A program made the position numbers and the translations under genes. A DNA stretch of 64,000 bases. Origin: DT-111 sp965263225. GTDB taxonomy: Bacteria > Bacteroidota > Bacteroidia > Chitinophagales > Saprospiraceae. Every line of letters begins with the position of its first letter. Positions within the stretch are counted from its first letter, which is position 1. Positions 9,373 through 18,903 of the stretch are shown here, one piece after another. The notes below the pieces were generated by a model that searched no databases, was not told where the DNA came from, and saw only the letters and a program-made list of their open reading frames with translations. The stretch spans positions 496,001 to 560,000 of the forward strand of contig CBDHHG010000035.1 in the NCBI GenBank assembly GCA_965263225.1. The letters are read 5' to 3'.

Positions 9373-9909
9373 TCAGGTCCTAACATAGCCTTCGAGCAGG
9401 CAGGTTTCAAACCAGGGGCCCTGCTAATTACACGAGTAAGACTAAAGCGCACCGGCTGTGCTTTATTACTAATATTTTTTCTGCCGATTGGAATAATAGA
9501 ATATTTATGCTAAAAACCTGGTTGGTTTTCTTTGGCCTGACAGTGCTTTGGATTGTCACAAGAACAATCTGCTTAGAGACTTGGACTTCGAATAAGCTAT
9601 CGCAGGAGCCAAATGTGGGGTCCTTTGATTTGTATACTTGTGGCACTTGCCTTAAGCTTCTTGAAGAAGAAAAAAACATAGAGGATGGATGTGTGGCTTT
9701 GTAGCACAAGATTGGACGAATCCAGCCTTGGAACAATGGAATTACACGCAAACTCAAGCACAAATTAGCGACAATAGAACATACCCCACCGTGCCCACTG
9801 GCGGTATTCTACGGGAACCGCCAATACTCTCGTGGCGGCTAACTTTCTACTTCAAACGCCAATAGTACCTAAGGATTTGGGCTGGGAAGCCTAACAACTA
9901 AACACACGC
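9373..9909. other. Gap without a firm gene
   Basis: About 540 bp between the barrel gene and a terminator-like inverted repeat. Two overlapping small plus-strand frames are possible: 9507-9704 (65 residues, hydrophobic N-terminus) and 9689-9865 (58 residues, see separate entry). The minus strand has an open frame at 9428-9763 with no recognisable features. GGCGGT/ACCGCC repeats occur near 9800-9840. I cannot support a definite product. Confidence 0.4.
9689..9865 (+). CDS. Possible small ORF or C-terminal remnant of an outer-membrane protein
   Basis: 58 codons from an ATG at 9689 to TAG at 9863-9865. The C-terminal end, ILSWRLTFYFKRQ, alternates and ends in aromatics like the last strand of an outer-membrane barrel; the middle reads WTNPALEQWNYTQTQAQ. 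There is no signal peptide and an in-frame stop lies just upstream, so if real it is more likely a remnant than a functional gene. It could also be chance. Confidence 0.2.
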   Translation: MCGFVAQDWTNPALEQWNYTQTQAQISDNRTYPTVPTGGILREPPILSWRLTFYFKRQ

Positions 9910-9971
9910 ATAACTCCGTCTGTCGTTTGCGATTTTGCTTAGGGTACGCGGATGACAGCGGAGTTATTTTC
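9910..9971. terminator. Long imperfect inverted repeat, likely bidirectional terminator
   Basis: ATAACTCCG (9910-9918) and CTGTC (9920-9924) pair with GACAG (9954-9958) and CGGAGTTAT (9959-9967), a 14-bp stem with one bulge and a 29-nt loop, followed on the plus strand by TTTC. It sits between plus-strand genes and the convergent AhpD-like gene. Confidence 0.5.
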
Positions 9972-10008
9972 AACTTCCCGAGCTTCAAAAGTCCCACGAG
10001 CTAAATAA

Positions 10009-10608
10009 TCAATATTGATGTTTCCCGCGCGACCAGCCGTGTCCTGCCAAGTATGTATTCCCGTCTTCGGCAGCAGGTTCCTCCAATTGTGTTCCCATAC
10101 TATCATTCCAGCGGTTGAGATAGCCAAACAAGGCAATGACCCCCATGATTTCAACAATCTCTCCCTGATCCCAATGGGCGCGCATATTCTCTGCTATTTG
10201 GTCATCTACGGCATTCGGTACCGAGGAGGCTGCTACCGCCAAATCAAAGGCTGCTCTTTCTGCATCCGAAAAAGCTGGGTAGGTTTTGTAGTCCCATATA
10301 TTTTGCAATTTATCTTCCTCCGAACCATAACGCACGGCAGCTCGGATAGCATGCGCTTCGCAGTAGCGACACCCAGTAGTCATGCTGGAGAGATAGGCGA
10401 TAAGTCGTTTGAGCGCGCTAGTTACCCGCCCTTTGTTTTCCATCACCGCTTGATTCATCTCTAAAAAGGCAGCTGCGATGCGTGGTCGATGCATCATGGT
10501 AAACAGACTATTCGGGGTGAAACCCAGCGTTTCTTCATAGAAGCGGGCCATTTCTTCTGCCTCCTTATTGGCATTTCTATCAAGTGGAGATACTAGTGGT
10601 TTTTTCAT
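10009..10608 (-). CDS. Carboxymuconolactone decarboxylase / AhpD-like family protein
   Basis: 199 residues. The active-site signature is seen in MTTGCRYCEAHA, a CxxC pair followed by His, as in AhpD-like peroxidase-related proteins. An N-terminal helical part (RFYEETLGFTPNSLFTMMHRP) and a C-terminal part (IVEIMGVIALFGYLNRWNDSMG) fit the all-alpha fold of the uncharacterised peroxidase-related branch. It is cytoplasmic, with no signal peptide. The redox role, reducing hydroperoxides with a thiol partner, is known for relatives and only inferred here. It is followed upstream by an esterase gene on the same strand 71 bp away, so the two may be cotranscribed. Confidence 0.9.
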   Translation of the reverse strand: MKKPLVSPLDRNANKEAEEMARFYEETLGFTPNSLFTMMHRPRIAAAFLEMNQAVMENKGRVTSALKRLIAYLSSMTTGCRYCEAHAIRAAVRYGSEEDKLQNIWDYKTYPAFSDAERAAFDLAVAASSVPNAVDDQIAENMRAHWDQGEIVEIMGVIALFGYLNRWNDSMGTQLEEPAAEDGNTYLAGHGWSRGKHQY

Positions 10609-10679
10609 CGGTTAGTTTTTATAAGATACAGTTTGAGCATTCTCGCTAAATGAAATGGGTTTGGCTTAAATCCTCTCTA

Positions 10680-11567
10680 CTACTTTGGAGGAATAATGAC
10701 GGCCTCTTGTATTACTTTACCTCCAGCAAAGATGGCATCAAAAAATCTAAAGACGGTAGGTAGCTGGTCGAATTGGACCCCCGCAATTTCATGTTTTGCC
10801 TCCTGGTAAGTATAGAATAAGTAAGAACTTTCGTATTGCTGGAGCTTCTCGATGATAGTAGCAGCACCATCTAGCCAAATATAACCTGCCCGCTCTGGGG
10901 CACAGTAATGGTGAGGTGCCGTCGCATAAGGAACGAGGTTGTCTTTGGTGCCATGAAAGAAAACCCCAGGTATCGCATTATGGTCCCCGATGTAGCGTTG
11001 GTCTACAATCGCTCCGGCCTGTGACCAGACGCCTGCTATTTGGATGTCATCATATTTACTTTCTGTTTCAAACAGCCAATCTTTCAAGTAGACGGCATTG
11101 AGAATGGCTTCTGCACCTGCGCTACTTCCCCCTACAATAATTTTATTGGGATCAATCCGAAATTCATCCTTTTGCGTATAAATATAATGGATGGCATCCC
11201 AGGTATCTAAGGCGCTTTCCCTGAAAACATTGATCTTTTCACTTCTAGGACAATCACAACCAAAGCCAGTGGCTTTACCTTTGCGAAGCAATCGATAAGT
11301 GATAGATACGCCTACATAACCTTTTTTGGCTACTTCTTCCATCAGCCTCACCTCCATGTTATTGTCCCTTTTCCCTCCGGAGAATCCTCCACCATGCACC
11401 CAAATCAGTACGGGACGAGCAAGGTTTTCTGGCTTGTTGATTTGATACACATCTAGCTCAAGACTTTGGCCATCCTTTTCTGCATATAGATGGGTTGACT
11501 TTTGGATTTTCTGCCCAAACACGGGCAGGACAAAGAGAACGCAAATCGGGAATAGGAATTTTTTCAT
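10680..11567 (-). CDS. Secreted alpha/beta-hydrolase, carboxylesterase type
   Basis: 295 residues with a signal peptide (MKKFLFPICVLFVLPVFGQ). It has the oxyanion-hole motif HGGGFSGG near 62 and the nucleophile elbow GGSSAGA near 150. The likely acid and base are in FFHGTKDNLVPY and YQEAKHEIAG. The fold matches esterases of the BD-FAE/hormone-sensitive-lipase type that remove acyl groups from sugars or lipids. In a genome rich in glycosidases, deacylation of plant or algal polysaccharide is plausible but not shown. It may share a transcript with the AhpD-like gene that follows it. Confidence 0.88.
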   Translation of the reverse strand: MKKFLFPICVLFVLPVFGQKIQKSTHLYAEKDGQSLELDVYQINKPENLARPVLIWVHGGGFSGGKRDNNMEVRLMEEVAKKGYVGVSITYRLLRKGKATGFGCDCPRSEKINVFRESALDTWDAIHYIYTQKDEFRIDPNKIIVGGSSAGAEAILNAVYLKDWLFETESKYDDIQIAGVWSQAGAIVDQRYIGDHNAIPGVFFHGTKDNLVPYATAPHHYCAPERAGYIWLDGAATIIEKLQQYESSYLFYTYQEAKHEIAGVQFDQLPTVFRFFDAIFAGGKVIQEAVIIPPK

Positions 11568-11787
11568 GTCGATGGGTTTTCGAAATTGTTTTGAAGGTAA
11601 TGATCTGCATACGATTGCTTGTCATCGGCTACCCAAATGTAGGTAATATCTGGAAAGAGCCATGAATCAGTGCCAGTTTTCCATTAAGTATTTACGCTTT
11701 AGCTCGGTACAATAATTGAGCTTTCTTCTTACTGCTAGTCCTTGCTTTTTTGCGTAAATTGAAAATCTGAATCAAGACAAGACGAAA

Positions 11788-14292
11788 ATGAAAAACCATT
11801 GGACTCCCCTGGGGATATACCTGGCAGTATATCTATTTGCCTGCCTGCCTGCTAGCTTTGGCCAAAACAGAATCCTATTAGACTTTGGAGGAGCTGATCA
11901 AGTCTATGAAAGTACCTATCAATCCGTGTCTCAGGAAGTTTACCCAACGCAGTTCTCTTGGATCAATGGCCCTGCCGACGAATTTTTCCGCCCTAAATTT
12001 GCGGCCATCAGAGCAACGGAATGGCTGGGCGGGGTAACGGGGAAGTCTCTATCTTTTACTTTACAACTGTCACCTGGTAATTGGCAAATCCGCATGGCTA
12101 CAGAGGCAGGTAAGGAATACATTTCCAGCCTATCTCTAAAGATCAATAAAGAAGCACAAACCCTGGCTTGGCATGGCTTTCGCCCGCCCCCTGAGCCCCC
12201 AACACAAGTGCTGGAACACTTTCGACTTTGGTTGGGCGAGGTGAATACTGACGATGGGAAACTACACTTCCAACTGGAAAGTGGAAGAGATTCCGTTCGC
12301 TTGCTGAGCCTGGAAATAATCAGGATCGATACCCCCAGTACCCCTAAAGAGCTTTGGCTCAAGGAGCAAATTCGAGAAGTAGGAGCTTGGGAAGGTCGAG
12401 ATAAAGCTATCAAACCACTGCTGGAAGAACTTTGGTTTGAAGCCCAAAGACAGCCGGAGCGTAACTGGTGTTATCAGCAATGGCAGTACCTCGATCTATT
12501 GTCAAGAGCTGAGCAGATTCGAGATTGGCGCGGCTGGGAGTGGGCCAAACGAAAGACTAGAATGAGTATGATTCGCCGTCACCAGCAAGGAGGGATGTTA
12601 TTAGATCCAATACTAAGAATGCCCAATCACCCCTTATCAGAACGGGCACGATGGCTTAGGGCCAGATTCTTACACCACCTAGATCTAGAGTACCGATACC
12701 AAGGAGAGGCAGAGCGATCCGTAGCAGATTTTCAGCTACTACGGCAGGCTCATCCTACCGATCCGCTATTGCGGATGTACACGGGGGAGCTAATCCCTGC
12801 TGTCTGGGAAGATACTCAAGGCGTAAAACCGGATTCCAATGCCCCATCCTGGTCTATCAAACAACTGGAAGCCATGCGCCGACTTCGGTCCCTAGTACAC
12901 TATTGGGTAGAAGAGCGACAGGCAAGTAATGGAGAGTTGGGCGGTAAGCTAGGGGATGATGTCGAAGCCCTGAGGTTTTGGCATCCCTTGATCTATACAG
13001 GCGACAGCCTGGCTCAACAAGGCTGGATTAAGTTGGCCGATGGCGTTTGGCATAGCCATCAGGTGGAACAAGGTTATGCTCGTTATGTAGATGATGTAGA
13101 GCACGCTTCGGAATTTATTTCTGACACTGCTCCCTTGCTTTTAGTAGCTACTGAGGATACGGCCTATCACCGTCGAACCTTGTTTACGCTCCGTCACTTT
13201 CTAGAGCGATGGACCCGCGTGAATTCGGATGGACTCCGATTGTTTAAATCTGCCTGGTACAGTGCTACTCAAATCGAGGAAACGCCTCCCAAAAATAGGG
13301 ATGTTCAGTACAATGCTAGAGCGATGCAACCGCTTCGCTATTGGCTCTGGCGCTACTCCAAAGATACCGTCGTTCAAAATGCTTTAAACGCCTGGAGTAA
13401 AGCTTGGGCTACTATAGCAAAAAGAACAGATAAAGGCAAACCGGCAGGTATCCTCCCTCCCTCTATTCGATCATCGGATGGAGCGATTAATGGAGATGAA
13501 CCCACTTGGCATAAAGCCAATATGTTTTGGGACTATTACGACTTTACCGGCGACGGGCAAATGTTGGATCAGTTGCTTTTCTCCTGGCAATACGATAAGG
13601 ACCCAGCCTTACTGACTCCGATGATAGCTTCACTACAATTGATTCAAGAGCATGTAGCCGAGACGGCCGAGGTACCTGAAGGTTCCGCAGCCTGGGTGGC
13701 GAACAAACTGCTCAATAGCCGTTCTTTTTGGGGGGTGGCTGGGCAATGGCGATTATTGACCAAGGATAACCGCTTTGATGCTTTGCTTTTGCAACATGCG
13801 CCCTATTATGTTCGGTATCAGATTACCAAGGATGAATCTTATCTTTCTCAAGGACTTGATCAGTTTCTGAGAACGACAGCCTACAATAAGGAAATGCTGA
13901 CTAATGAGGTTATTTTTACAGATCGCCTGCTGGCTACTAATGAACGCTATGGTGCACGCTTGGATAGCGAAGCCCTAAAGGCCATGTTGACTGGAGATGT
14001 GGTCATAGCTAGTACTTCACCCTATTTGGCCCTTACCTGGGAAAAGACCTTTCCAGGATTTACGGCCCTGCTGGAAGAAGAATCGTCCCAGCACCTAAGA
14101 CTGTCCGTCTATAACCATGCTGAACAACAAAAACAAGCCACTCTACGCTTATGGAAGCTAGAGCCTGGAGCTTATGTGATTCGGGGAAGTCAAGGGTATG
14201 AAGCCTCGTTTGTAGTATCGGAAGTAGGTGAAACCATCGAAATACCTTGTGTAGCACAACAACTCACGAGCTTCCAGATTCAAGTAAAATGA
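11788..14292 (+). CDS. Large secreted protein, malectin-like domain plus helical enzyme-like region; function unknown
   Basis: 834 residues with a signal peptide ending near ASFGQ (residue 26). Residues about 27-178 resemble a malectin-like carbohydrate-binding sandwich (RILLDFGGADQVYESTY, INGPADEFFRP, LSPGNWQIRMATEAG). The rest is Trp- and Arg-rich and alpha-helical, with NGELGGKLGDDVEALRFW near 385 and GDEPTWHKANMFWDYYDFTGDG near 570, reminiscent of alpha/alpha-barrel polysaccharide lyases or glycosidases. The last 80 residues look like a beta domain. I do not recognise a named family. Two convergent genes flank it, so it is probably monocistronic. Confidence 0.8.
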   Translation: MKNHWTPLGIYLAVYLFACLPASFGQNRILLDFGGADQVYESTYQSVSQEVYPTQFSWINGPADEFFRPKFAAIRATEWLGGVTGKSLSFTLQLSPGNWQIRMATEAGKEYISSLSLKINKEAQTLAWHGFRPPPEPPTQVLEHFRLWLGEVNTDDGKLHFQLESGRDSVRLLSLEIIRIDTPSTPKELWLKEQIREVGAWEGRDKAIKPLLEELWFEAQRQPERNWCYQQWQYLDLLSRAEQIRDWRGWEWAKRKTRMSMIRRHQQGGMLLDPILRMPNHPLSERARWLRARFLHHLDLEYRYQGEAERSVADFQLLRQAHPTDPLLRMYTGELIPAVWEDTQGVKPDSNAPSWSIKQLEAMRRLRSLVHYWVEERQASNGELGGKLGDDVEALRFWHPLIYTGDSLAQQGWIKLADGVWHSHQVEQGYARYVDDVEHASEFISDTAPLLLVATEDTAYHRRTLFTLRHFLERWTRVNSDGLRLFKSAWYSATQIEETPPKNRDVQYNARAMQPLRYWLWRYSKDTVVQNALNAWSKAWATIAKRTDKGKPAGILPPSIRSSDGAINGDEPTWHKANMFWDYYDFTGDGQMLDQLLFSWQYDKDPALLTPMIASLQLIQEHVAETAEVPEGSAAWVANKLLNSRSFWGVAGQWRLLTKDNRFDALLLQHAPYYVRYQITKDESYLSQGLDQFLRTTAYNKEMLTNEVIFTDRLLATNERYGARLDSEALKAMLTGDVVIASTSPYLALTWEKTFPGFTALLEEESSQHLRLSVYNHAEQQKQATLRLWKLEPGAYVIRGSQGYEASFVVSEVGETIEIPCVAQQLTSFQIQVK

Positions 14293-14362
14293 CCGAGGAG
14301 AGGCCAAAACGCGCCAACAGACTTGTGGTAGCCTTATTCTCCTGTCCAAGAGCGGTTCTCTA

Positions 14363-17300
14363 TTATTGAGCCTCCAGAGCCGATTGGACCTGATGCTGTA
14401 ATAAGAGGACATATGGGATACGTTTGCTCTTGCTTTGTGCCAAGTACTTATTGATCTCTTCTAGTAGTTTGCTTAATGTCTCCCGATTCTTATTGGTATG
14501 ATAGGCTTTTAACGCATTGTCTACCGGGACGATTGTTTTACGGGTGGTGGTCCGGAGAAATTCTTTGGTGGTACTGTTCTTTTCAAACTCTTGGAAAGAC
14601 ATTACGTTATTATACTTGCTCACGGTTATTTTATTCCGTTCTATTTCCGACTGCATCGCCGTAGATAATTCATTAACCTCTTCAACCAGACCTCCACTTT
14701 CGGGTACTCTAGTCTCCGCCACTACATTTTCTGTTTCCTTCAATTCCTCTACCTCTTTGCTGATCCCCTGATCCAGATGATCGATATTAAGTCCGGCAAT
14801 CTTGTTGAGGCTTACTTGTCGTTCCTTGACCAATTGCTGTATCTCCTCTAGTTTATGAATGTGCTCTACATATTGGTCTTGAATGAGTTCCACTTTATAA
14901 CGCTTATTGAAAGCGGCTAACTTCACGTTAACTTCCGAAGCTGACATCGTTTGAGTCATCTGTCTGTGCAGTGCCTCTTTCTTTTGTATGGTAGAGATAT
15001 ATTTTTGCTCAATCTTTTCGATGGCCTGTTGTTCTTTTTGGCTCTTCTCGTGAAGCTTCTGTAGCTCTTTGAGCAATGGCTTTTGCTGTTTTAATAGTAA
15101 ATCCTTTCGTGCTTCGCCACTTCCATGTATGGTCGTATCAGAGCTAAGCATCTTTTCAGCTTCCGCGCCTTTGATGGCTTTAGCCTCAATTGGATTGGTC
15201 TTCTTACTATCAAGCCCGAGTTTTTCTGGCTTTTCTGGGTCGATACCACCATCCTTACTACCAATCTTGCCCACCAATTCATACTTACCTATTCTCCATT
15301 CAGCGGCGGTGTATTCGTAAATGGTTTTGTTAAAGAAGTAGAAAGCCTTGGCTCTGATCACTACCCCAATGGAAGCGATAGCTTCAGCATTGAGATTGTA
15401 GGCGATGACCAGCGGTTCTACAGCCGTGAATTTTTTCTTAGTCCGATCAAATTTGGTTTTGCCAGAGATGCCTGCTCCCATGTCTAACTTGGCAACTCCT
15501 TTGGCAAAGACCCCCGCACTCAAGGCCGCGATGACCTGACTTCCCACTTGAGCCCCCAATTCTGCTGTCACACCGATTGCCCCATCAAATTTGGCTTTTC
15601 CACCAACTTCCCAAAAGTCGGGTTTGCCAGCTGCATTCAAGTTTACGGAGATACCCATTTCAGCGTGGGCACCTAATGAGCCGTATACTTCCAGGCCAGG
15701 TAAAACGGGAAATATGAGCTCCACTTTCAGGGGGAATCCCGCTGCTATCTGTTCTAAGGAAAGTTTCTTTTCTGCTGCTAATTTGGCTTCCAGCTTTTCA
15801 AAATCTAACCCGCCTTTGATGCCAAAGGCGTCAAAGCTAATGGGTGGGATTTTAGGTCGAAACGACTTCACCTTTAGCCCACTTTTACTGAGATCAATCC
15901 CTTTGGCCTCAAAGGCTATCGGGCCGATTGGAATAAAGTCGAGCAGGCCAGTATTGAAGTTATTGACCATTTGGCCCATTTCCTGTTCTTCTTCTTTGGG
16001 TTTCCCGGAGTTTATGGCCAGCATAGCCTCTTCTACGTGCAAGCCCTCTTTTGACACCTTTGCATCTTTGATGGCCAGGTTAAAGGGATTGGTTTGTAGA
16101 TCTATCTCGGATACCGTCGCCTCGTATCCAGTTTTGGAAAATGCCAATTTTACGCCTACCGCCTTCCCTTTGACCTTCGGGGAATTGATATTGACATCAA
16201 CATTACCACTAGCGGATATATCGTAGGCTGATTTATTTTTTTCGACTAGAAATAGAAGGTCGCTGATGCTGAGGCCTGGGAAGGGCTTGATGGGATCTTT
16301 GTGGGTTATGGCAGCCGTTTCGAAGTCGACACCATCCTTCGAAACCCTGAAATTTTTGACTTCTCCTTTGGTTTTGATAGCCTTGACATCGAGGACTGCT
16401 GTAGAAATCTTAAACTCTCTTTTGGCGTGATCGTAAGTCATATCCGATGCCGTCACACTAAAGGTATCATAGTCCACATTAAATTGCCCCCCTTCCAGGT
16501 TTAGGGCCGTCAGGCCATTGGCACTATCGTAAGCCAACTTAAAGGTCCCTTGCGCTTTGACATGATCAAAATTCATTTTCAATGCGGCAGAGGCAGCTAC
16601 ATCCCAGGATTTATCTGTAACAGTTACCTCGCCACTGGCTTTTTCCATCACTACCTTTTCACCCAGCAAGTTGACGTTCTGGGCGAGTACATTCCCTTTC
16701 CCCGTGATGCTATTGTTTTTGGCGTTAAGCTTGGTGATTTCAGCCGAGAGGTCTAAGCCAGTGGATTTCGGCAACTGGGCTTTGGCATTTTCTAATTCAA
16801 AACCACTTTCCTTGCTAATTTTTGCCTTTTTGACCGTCAAAACATTTGCACTTTCTTTAAACTCGGTAATCTCGCCTTCTTCAAAATTGCCCTCCGTGTT
16901 TAATTTCAACTGGATATTTGCTCCAGCAGACCAGTTAAAGATATTCATACCCATACTACCCACGAAGGTCAAACCAGAACTCTTAAAATACTCTGCCGAA
17001 GTATTAGTTACCGTCAAATAATCAGCACCAACGCTGAATTTCTTCAGATGGAATCCGATGTCCTCCAAGCCCTTATTATTGACCGTGAGATGGGTCATGT
17101 CTAATTGATGAATTTGGAATAGGTTGCCCGGAAAAACGAATTGATTAATGATGTTGATGGTTTCTTTGGATTCGAGGATTGCGCCACCGGACCAAGGTAG
17201 GATAAGCGTCAAGCTGCCATTTTCTCCTACGCTTTTCTTGTAGTTGAAGATGTGAACACCTAGCGAGAAGTCTGCATGCAATCCACCTTCTTTCTTTGGT

Positions 17301-18640
17301 GTTTTGTCTGTGGCTTCCTGGGTTTTCTCCAAATGAAGACGCTTTACATTGAGCCAGATAATATGTAGATTCAGCTTTGCCAGATCCTTCTTTCTGTCTT
17401 CTTCTGTTTCACCTTTGTCCCCTTTCTTTTTATCCGCCGCCTCATCTGCATTTGTGGCCCCGTCTCCTTTACTCCACCACCAAGAGTAAATGTATTTTCC
17501 AGCATCGATGGATGCCGATACCGGACTACTTGCGGCTTTTAGTACCATTTTGATCTTGTCCAAAGCATAAACCAAGTAGGTGCTTTTGACATCTTTATCA
17601 GCGTCTACAATATATCCCTCCGTATACTTCAGGGCATCTACCAATGGGATGGCGTTGATGACTCTTCCTGCGATATACAGAATACCGGTTCGTACTGGTG
17701 CAGGGATAGAATCCCAGATATTTATGGCCAAAGCTAAGGCATTGGACAACTTTTCAACGCTGCCATAGATGCTGTTAAAGGTCTGATAGGTCTTTAATTG
17801 GGCTAGGGCCTTGACATCTAGAAAACCAATTAAGCCTTGTAGGGAGTTGGCGGCAAAGAAACTATATAAAGTTTGATAGGTAAGGTCTCCTACAATGCTT
17901 CGCTGTATGGTTAGGGCTTGATGTGGGACTAGGGTATTTTCCTTACGGACTCGCTGGGCCGTTGCGCCTGCACTTGCCGCTTTGGCACCCATTAGATCAG
18001 CTTCGCGTTCCAGTCCGGCATCATCATTAATGGCTACTTTGTTTTTGAGCTGTTTGGTAGGTTGGACTCGACCCTGCTTTTGTTGGGCGACATGCCAAGC
18101 TTCGTGTGGAAGATGTTTCTCTTGACCAGGAGCCAGATGAATTTGGGAACCTTGCGCGTAGGCATGAGCTTGTAATTCCTGGGGCTTCGAAGAGTTATAG
18201 TGTACTTTCACATCATCCATGGAGTAACCAGAAAGGTGCTCAATGCCAGATTTTAGGGTGTCGGGAAGCCCCGTTTTATTTGAGTTACCACTTGGGTTGG
18301 AATTGCTAGCTGGAGGGGGAGTAGGGGAGGCACTATTGCTGGACTTACCCTCGGGGCCCATCTCCTGGATTACTCCTGTTTCTTCGGATTCCCTTGCGCT
18401 ATCGGCATCCGATTGTAGCTGAAAGCTTTGGTCTTTTTTATCCGCCAGCCGCTGAATCAGATGCGAATGCTGAACGCCGGGACTGCTATTGGCTAGTCTA
18501 TGTATGTTTTTGAATTGATGAGTTGTTGGTCGATTGTCCGGAGCATAAAAAGTACTTTTACTGCTCTTTTTCCTTTGAGTAGTCTGATCCTTCGAATCTT
18601 TCTTAGGGCCTTCTGGTATTTTGTCGACATGTGGAGCCAT
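14363..18640 (-). CDS. Giant DUF4157-domain protein (putative metallopeptidase-like, eCIS-associated family)
   Basis: 1,425 residues from the ATG at 18640; an upstream TTG at 18649 is less likely. There is no signal peptide. After a polar, Ser/Pro-rich N-terminus, residues about 125-195 are a DUF4157 domain: LPDTLKSGIEHLSGYSMDDV, the HEAWH zinc-type motif at about 179-183, KQGRVQPT and LEREAD at about 210. Residues about 430-1100 are a long beta-rich region of repeated short strands, with Gly/Ala-rich stretches near the end. The last 250 residues are coiled coil, ending in a DNALKAYH...LLEEINKYL motif seen in relatives. DUF4157 proteins are often found with extracellular contractile injection systems, but none of those genes is in the window. 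Confidence 0.85.
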   Translation of the reverse strand: MAPHVDKIPEGPKKDSKDQTTQRKKSSKSTFYAPDNRPTTHQFKNIHRLANSSPGVQHSHLIQRLADKKDQSFQLQSDADSARESEETGVIQEMGPEGKSSNSASPTPPPASNSNPSGNSNKTGLPDTLKSGIEHLSGYSMDDVKVHYNSSKPQELQAHAYAQGSQIHLAPGQEKHLPHEAWHVAQQKQGRVQPTKQLKNKVAINDDAGLEREADLMGAKAASAGATAQRVRKENTLVPHQALTIQRSIVGDLTYQTLYSFFAANSLQGLIGFLDVKALAQLKTYQTFNSIYGSVEKLSNALALAINIWDSIPAPVRTGILYIAGRVINAIPLVDALKYTEGYIVDADKDVKSTYLVYALDKIKMVLKAASSPVSASIDAGKYIYSWWWSKGDGATNADEAADKKKGDKGETEEDRKKDLAKLNLHIIWLNVKRLHLEKTQEATDKTPKKEGGLHADFSLGVHIFNYKKSVGENGSLTLILPWSGGAILESKETINIINQFVFPGNLFQIHQLDMTHLTVNNKGLEDIGFHLKKFSVGADYLTVTNTSAEYFKSSGLTFVGSMGMNIFNWSAGANIQLKLNTEGNFEEGEITEFKESANVLTVKKAKISKESGFELENAKAQLPKSTGLDLSAEITKLNAKNNSITGKGNVLAQNVNLLGEKVVMEKASGEVTVTDKSWDVAASAALKMNFDHVKAQGTFKLAYDSANGLTALNLEGGQFNVDYDTFSVTASDMTYDHAKREFKISTAVLDVKAIKTKGEVKNFRVSKDGVDFETAAITHKDPIKPFPGLSISDLLFLVEKNKSAYDISASGNVDVNINSPKVKGKAVGVKLAFSKTGYEATVSEIDLQTNPFNLAIKDAKVSKEGLHVEEAMLAINSGKPKEEEQEMGQMVNNFNTGLLDFIPIGPIAFEAKGIDLSKSGLKVKSFRPKIPPISFDAFGIKGGLDFEKLEAKLAAEKKLSLEQIAAGFPLKVELIFPVLPGLEVYGSLGAHAEMGISVNLNAAGKPDFWEVGGKAKFDGAIGVTAELGAQVGSQVIAALSAGVFAKGVAKLDMGAGISGKTKFDRTKKKFTAVEPLVIAYNLNAEAIASIGVVIRAKAFYFFNKTIYEYTAAEWRIGKYELVGKIGSKDGGIDPEKPEKLGLDSKKTNPIEAKAIKGAEAEKMLSSDTTIHGSGEARKDLLLKQQKPLLKELQKLHEKSQKEQQAIEKIEQKYISTIQKKEALHRQMTQTMSASEVNVKLAAFNKRYKVELIQDQYVEHIHKLEEIQQLVKERQVSLNKIAGLNIDHLDQGISKEVEELKETENVVAETRVPESGGLVEEVNELSTAMQSEIERNKITVSKYNNVMSFQEFEKNSTTKEFLRTTTRKTIVPVDNALKAYHTNKNRETLSKLLEEINKYLAQSKSKRIPYVLLLQHQVQSALEAQ

Positions 18641-18903
18641 AACCTTCAATACCTAAATGCCGGAAATGTTACCCTGTGATTACCCTCTTTTTCTTCACTT
18701 TTAGTGGTATGGGGCGTTTTTCCTGTAGCAGCACTTATCTAAATTTAAGAAAGTTTGGGAAGCCGGATCACGGCATTTTTATTATTTTTCAGTTGGAAAA
18801 GAGGATTTGTACTTGCTTTGAGTAGCAATTGAAGTGAAATCATCCACCGTACTCCTACTATGTACTTATCAGTATGATTGGAGCGATGTAAAATAATGTA
18901 TGA

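Noticed and set aside
9428..9763. Minus-strand open frame of 111 codons in the gap after the barrel gene
   Set aside because: No recognisable domain or signal, unusual composition, and it overlaps two plus-strand frames; likely chance.
15591..16226. 211-codon plus-strand frame inside the DUF4157 gene
   Set aside because: It is antisense to a clearly coding gene and its Ser/Pro/Phe-rich content mirrors the codon pattern of the opposite strand.
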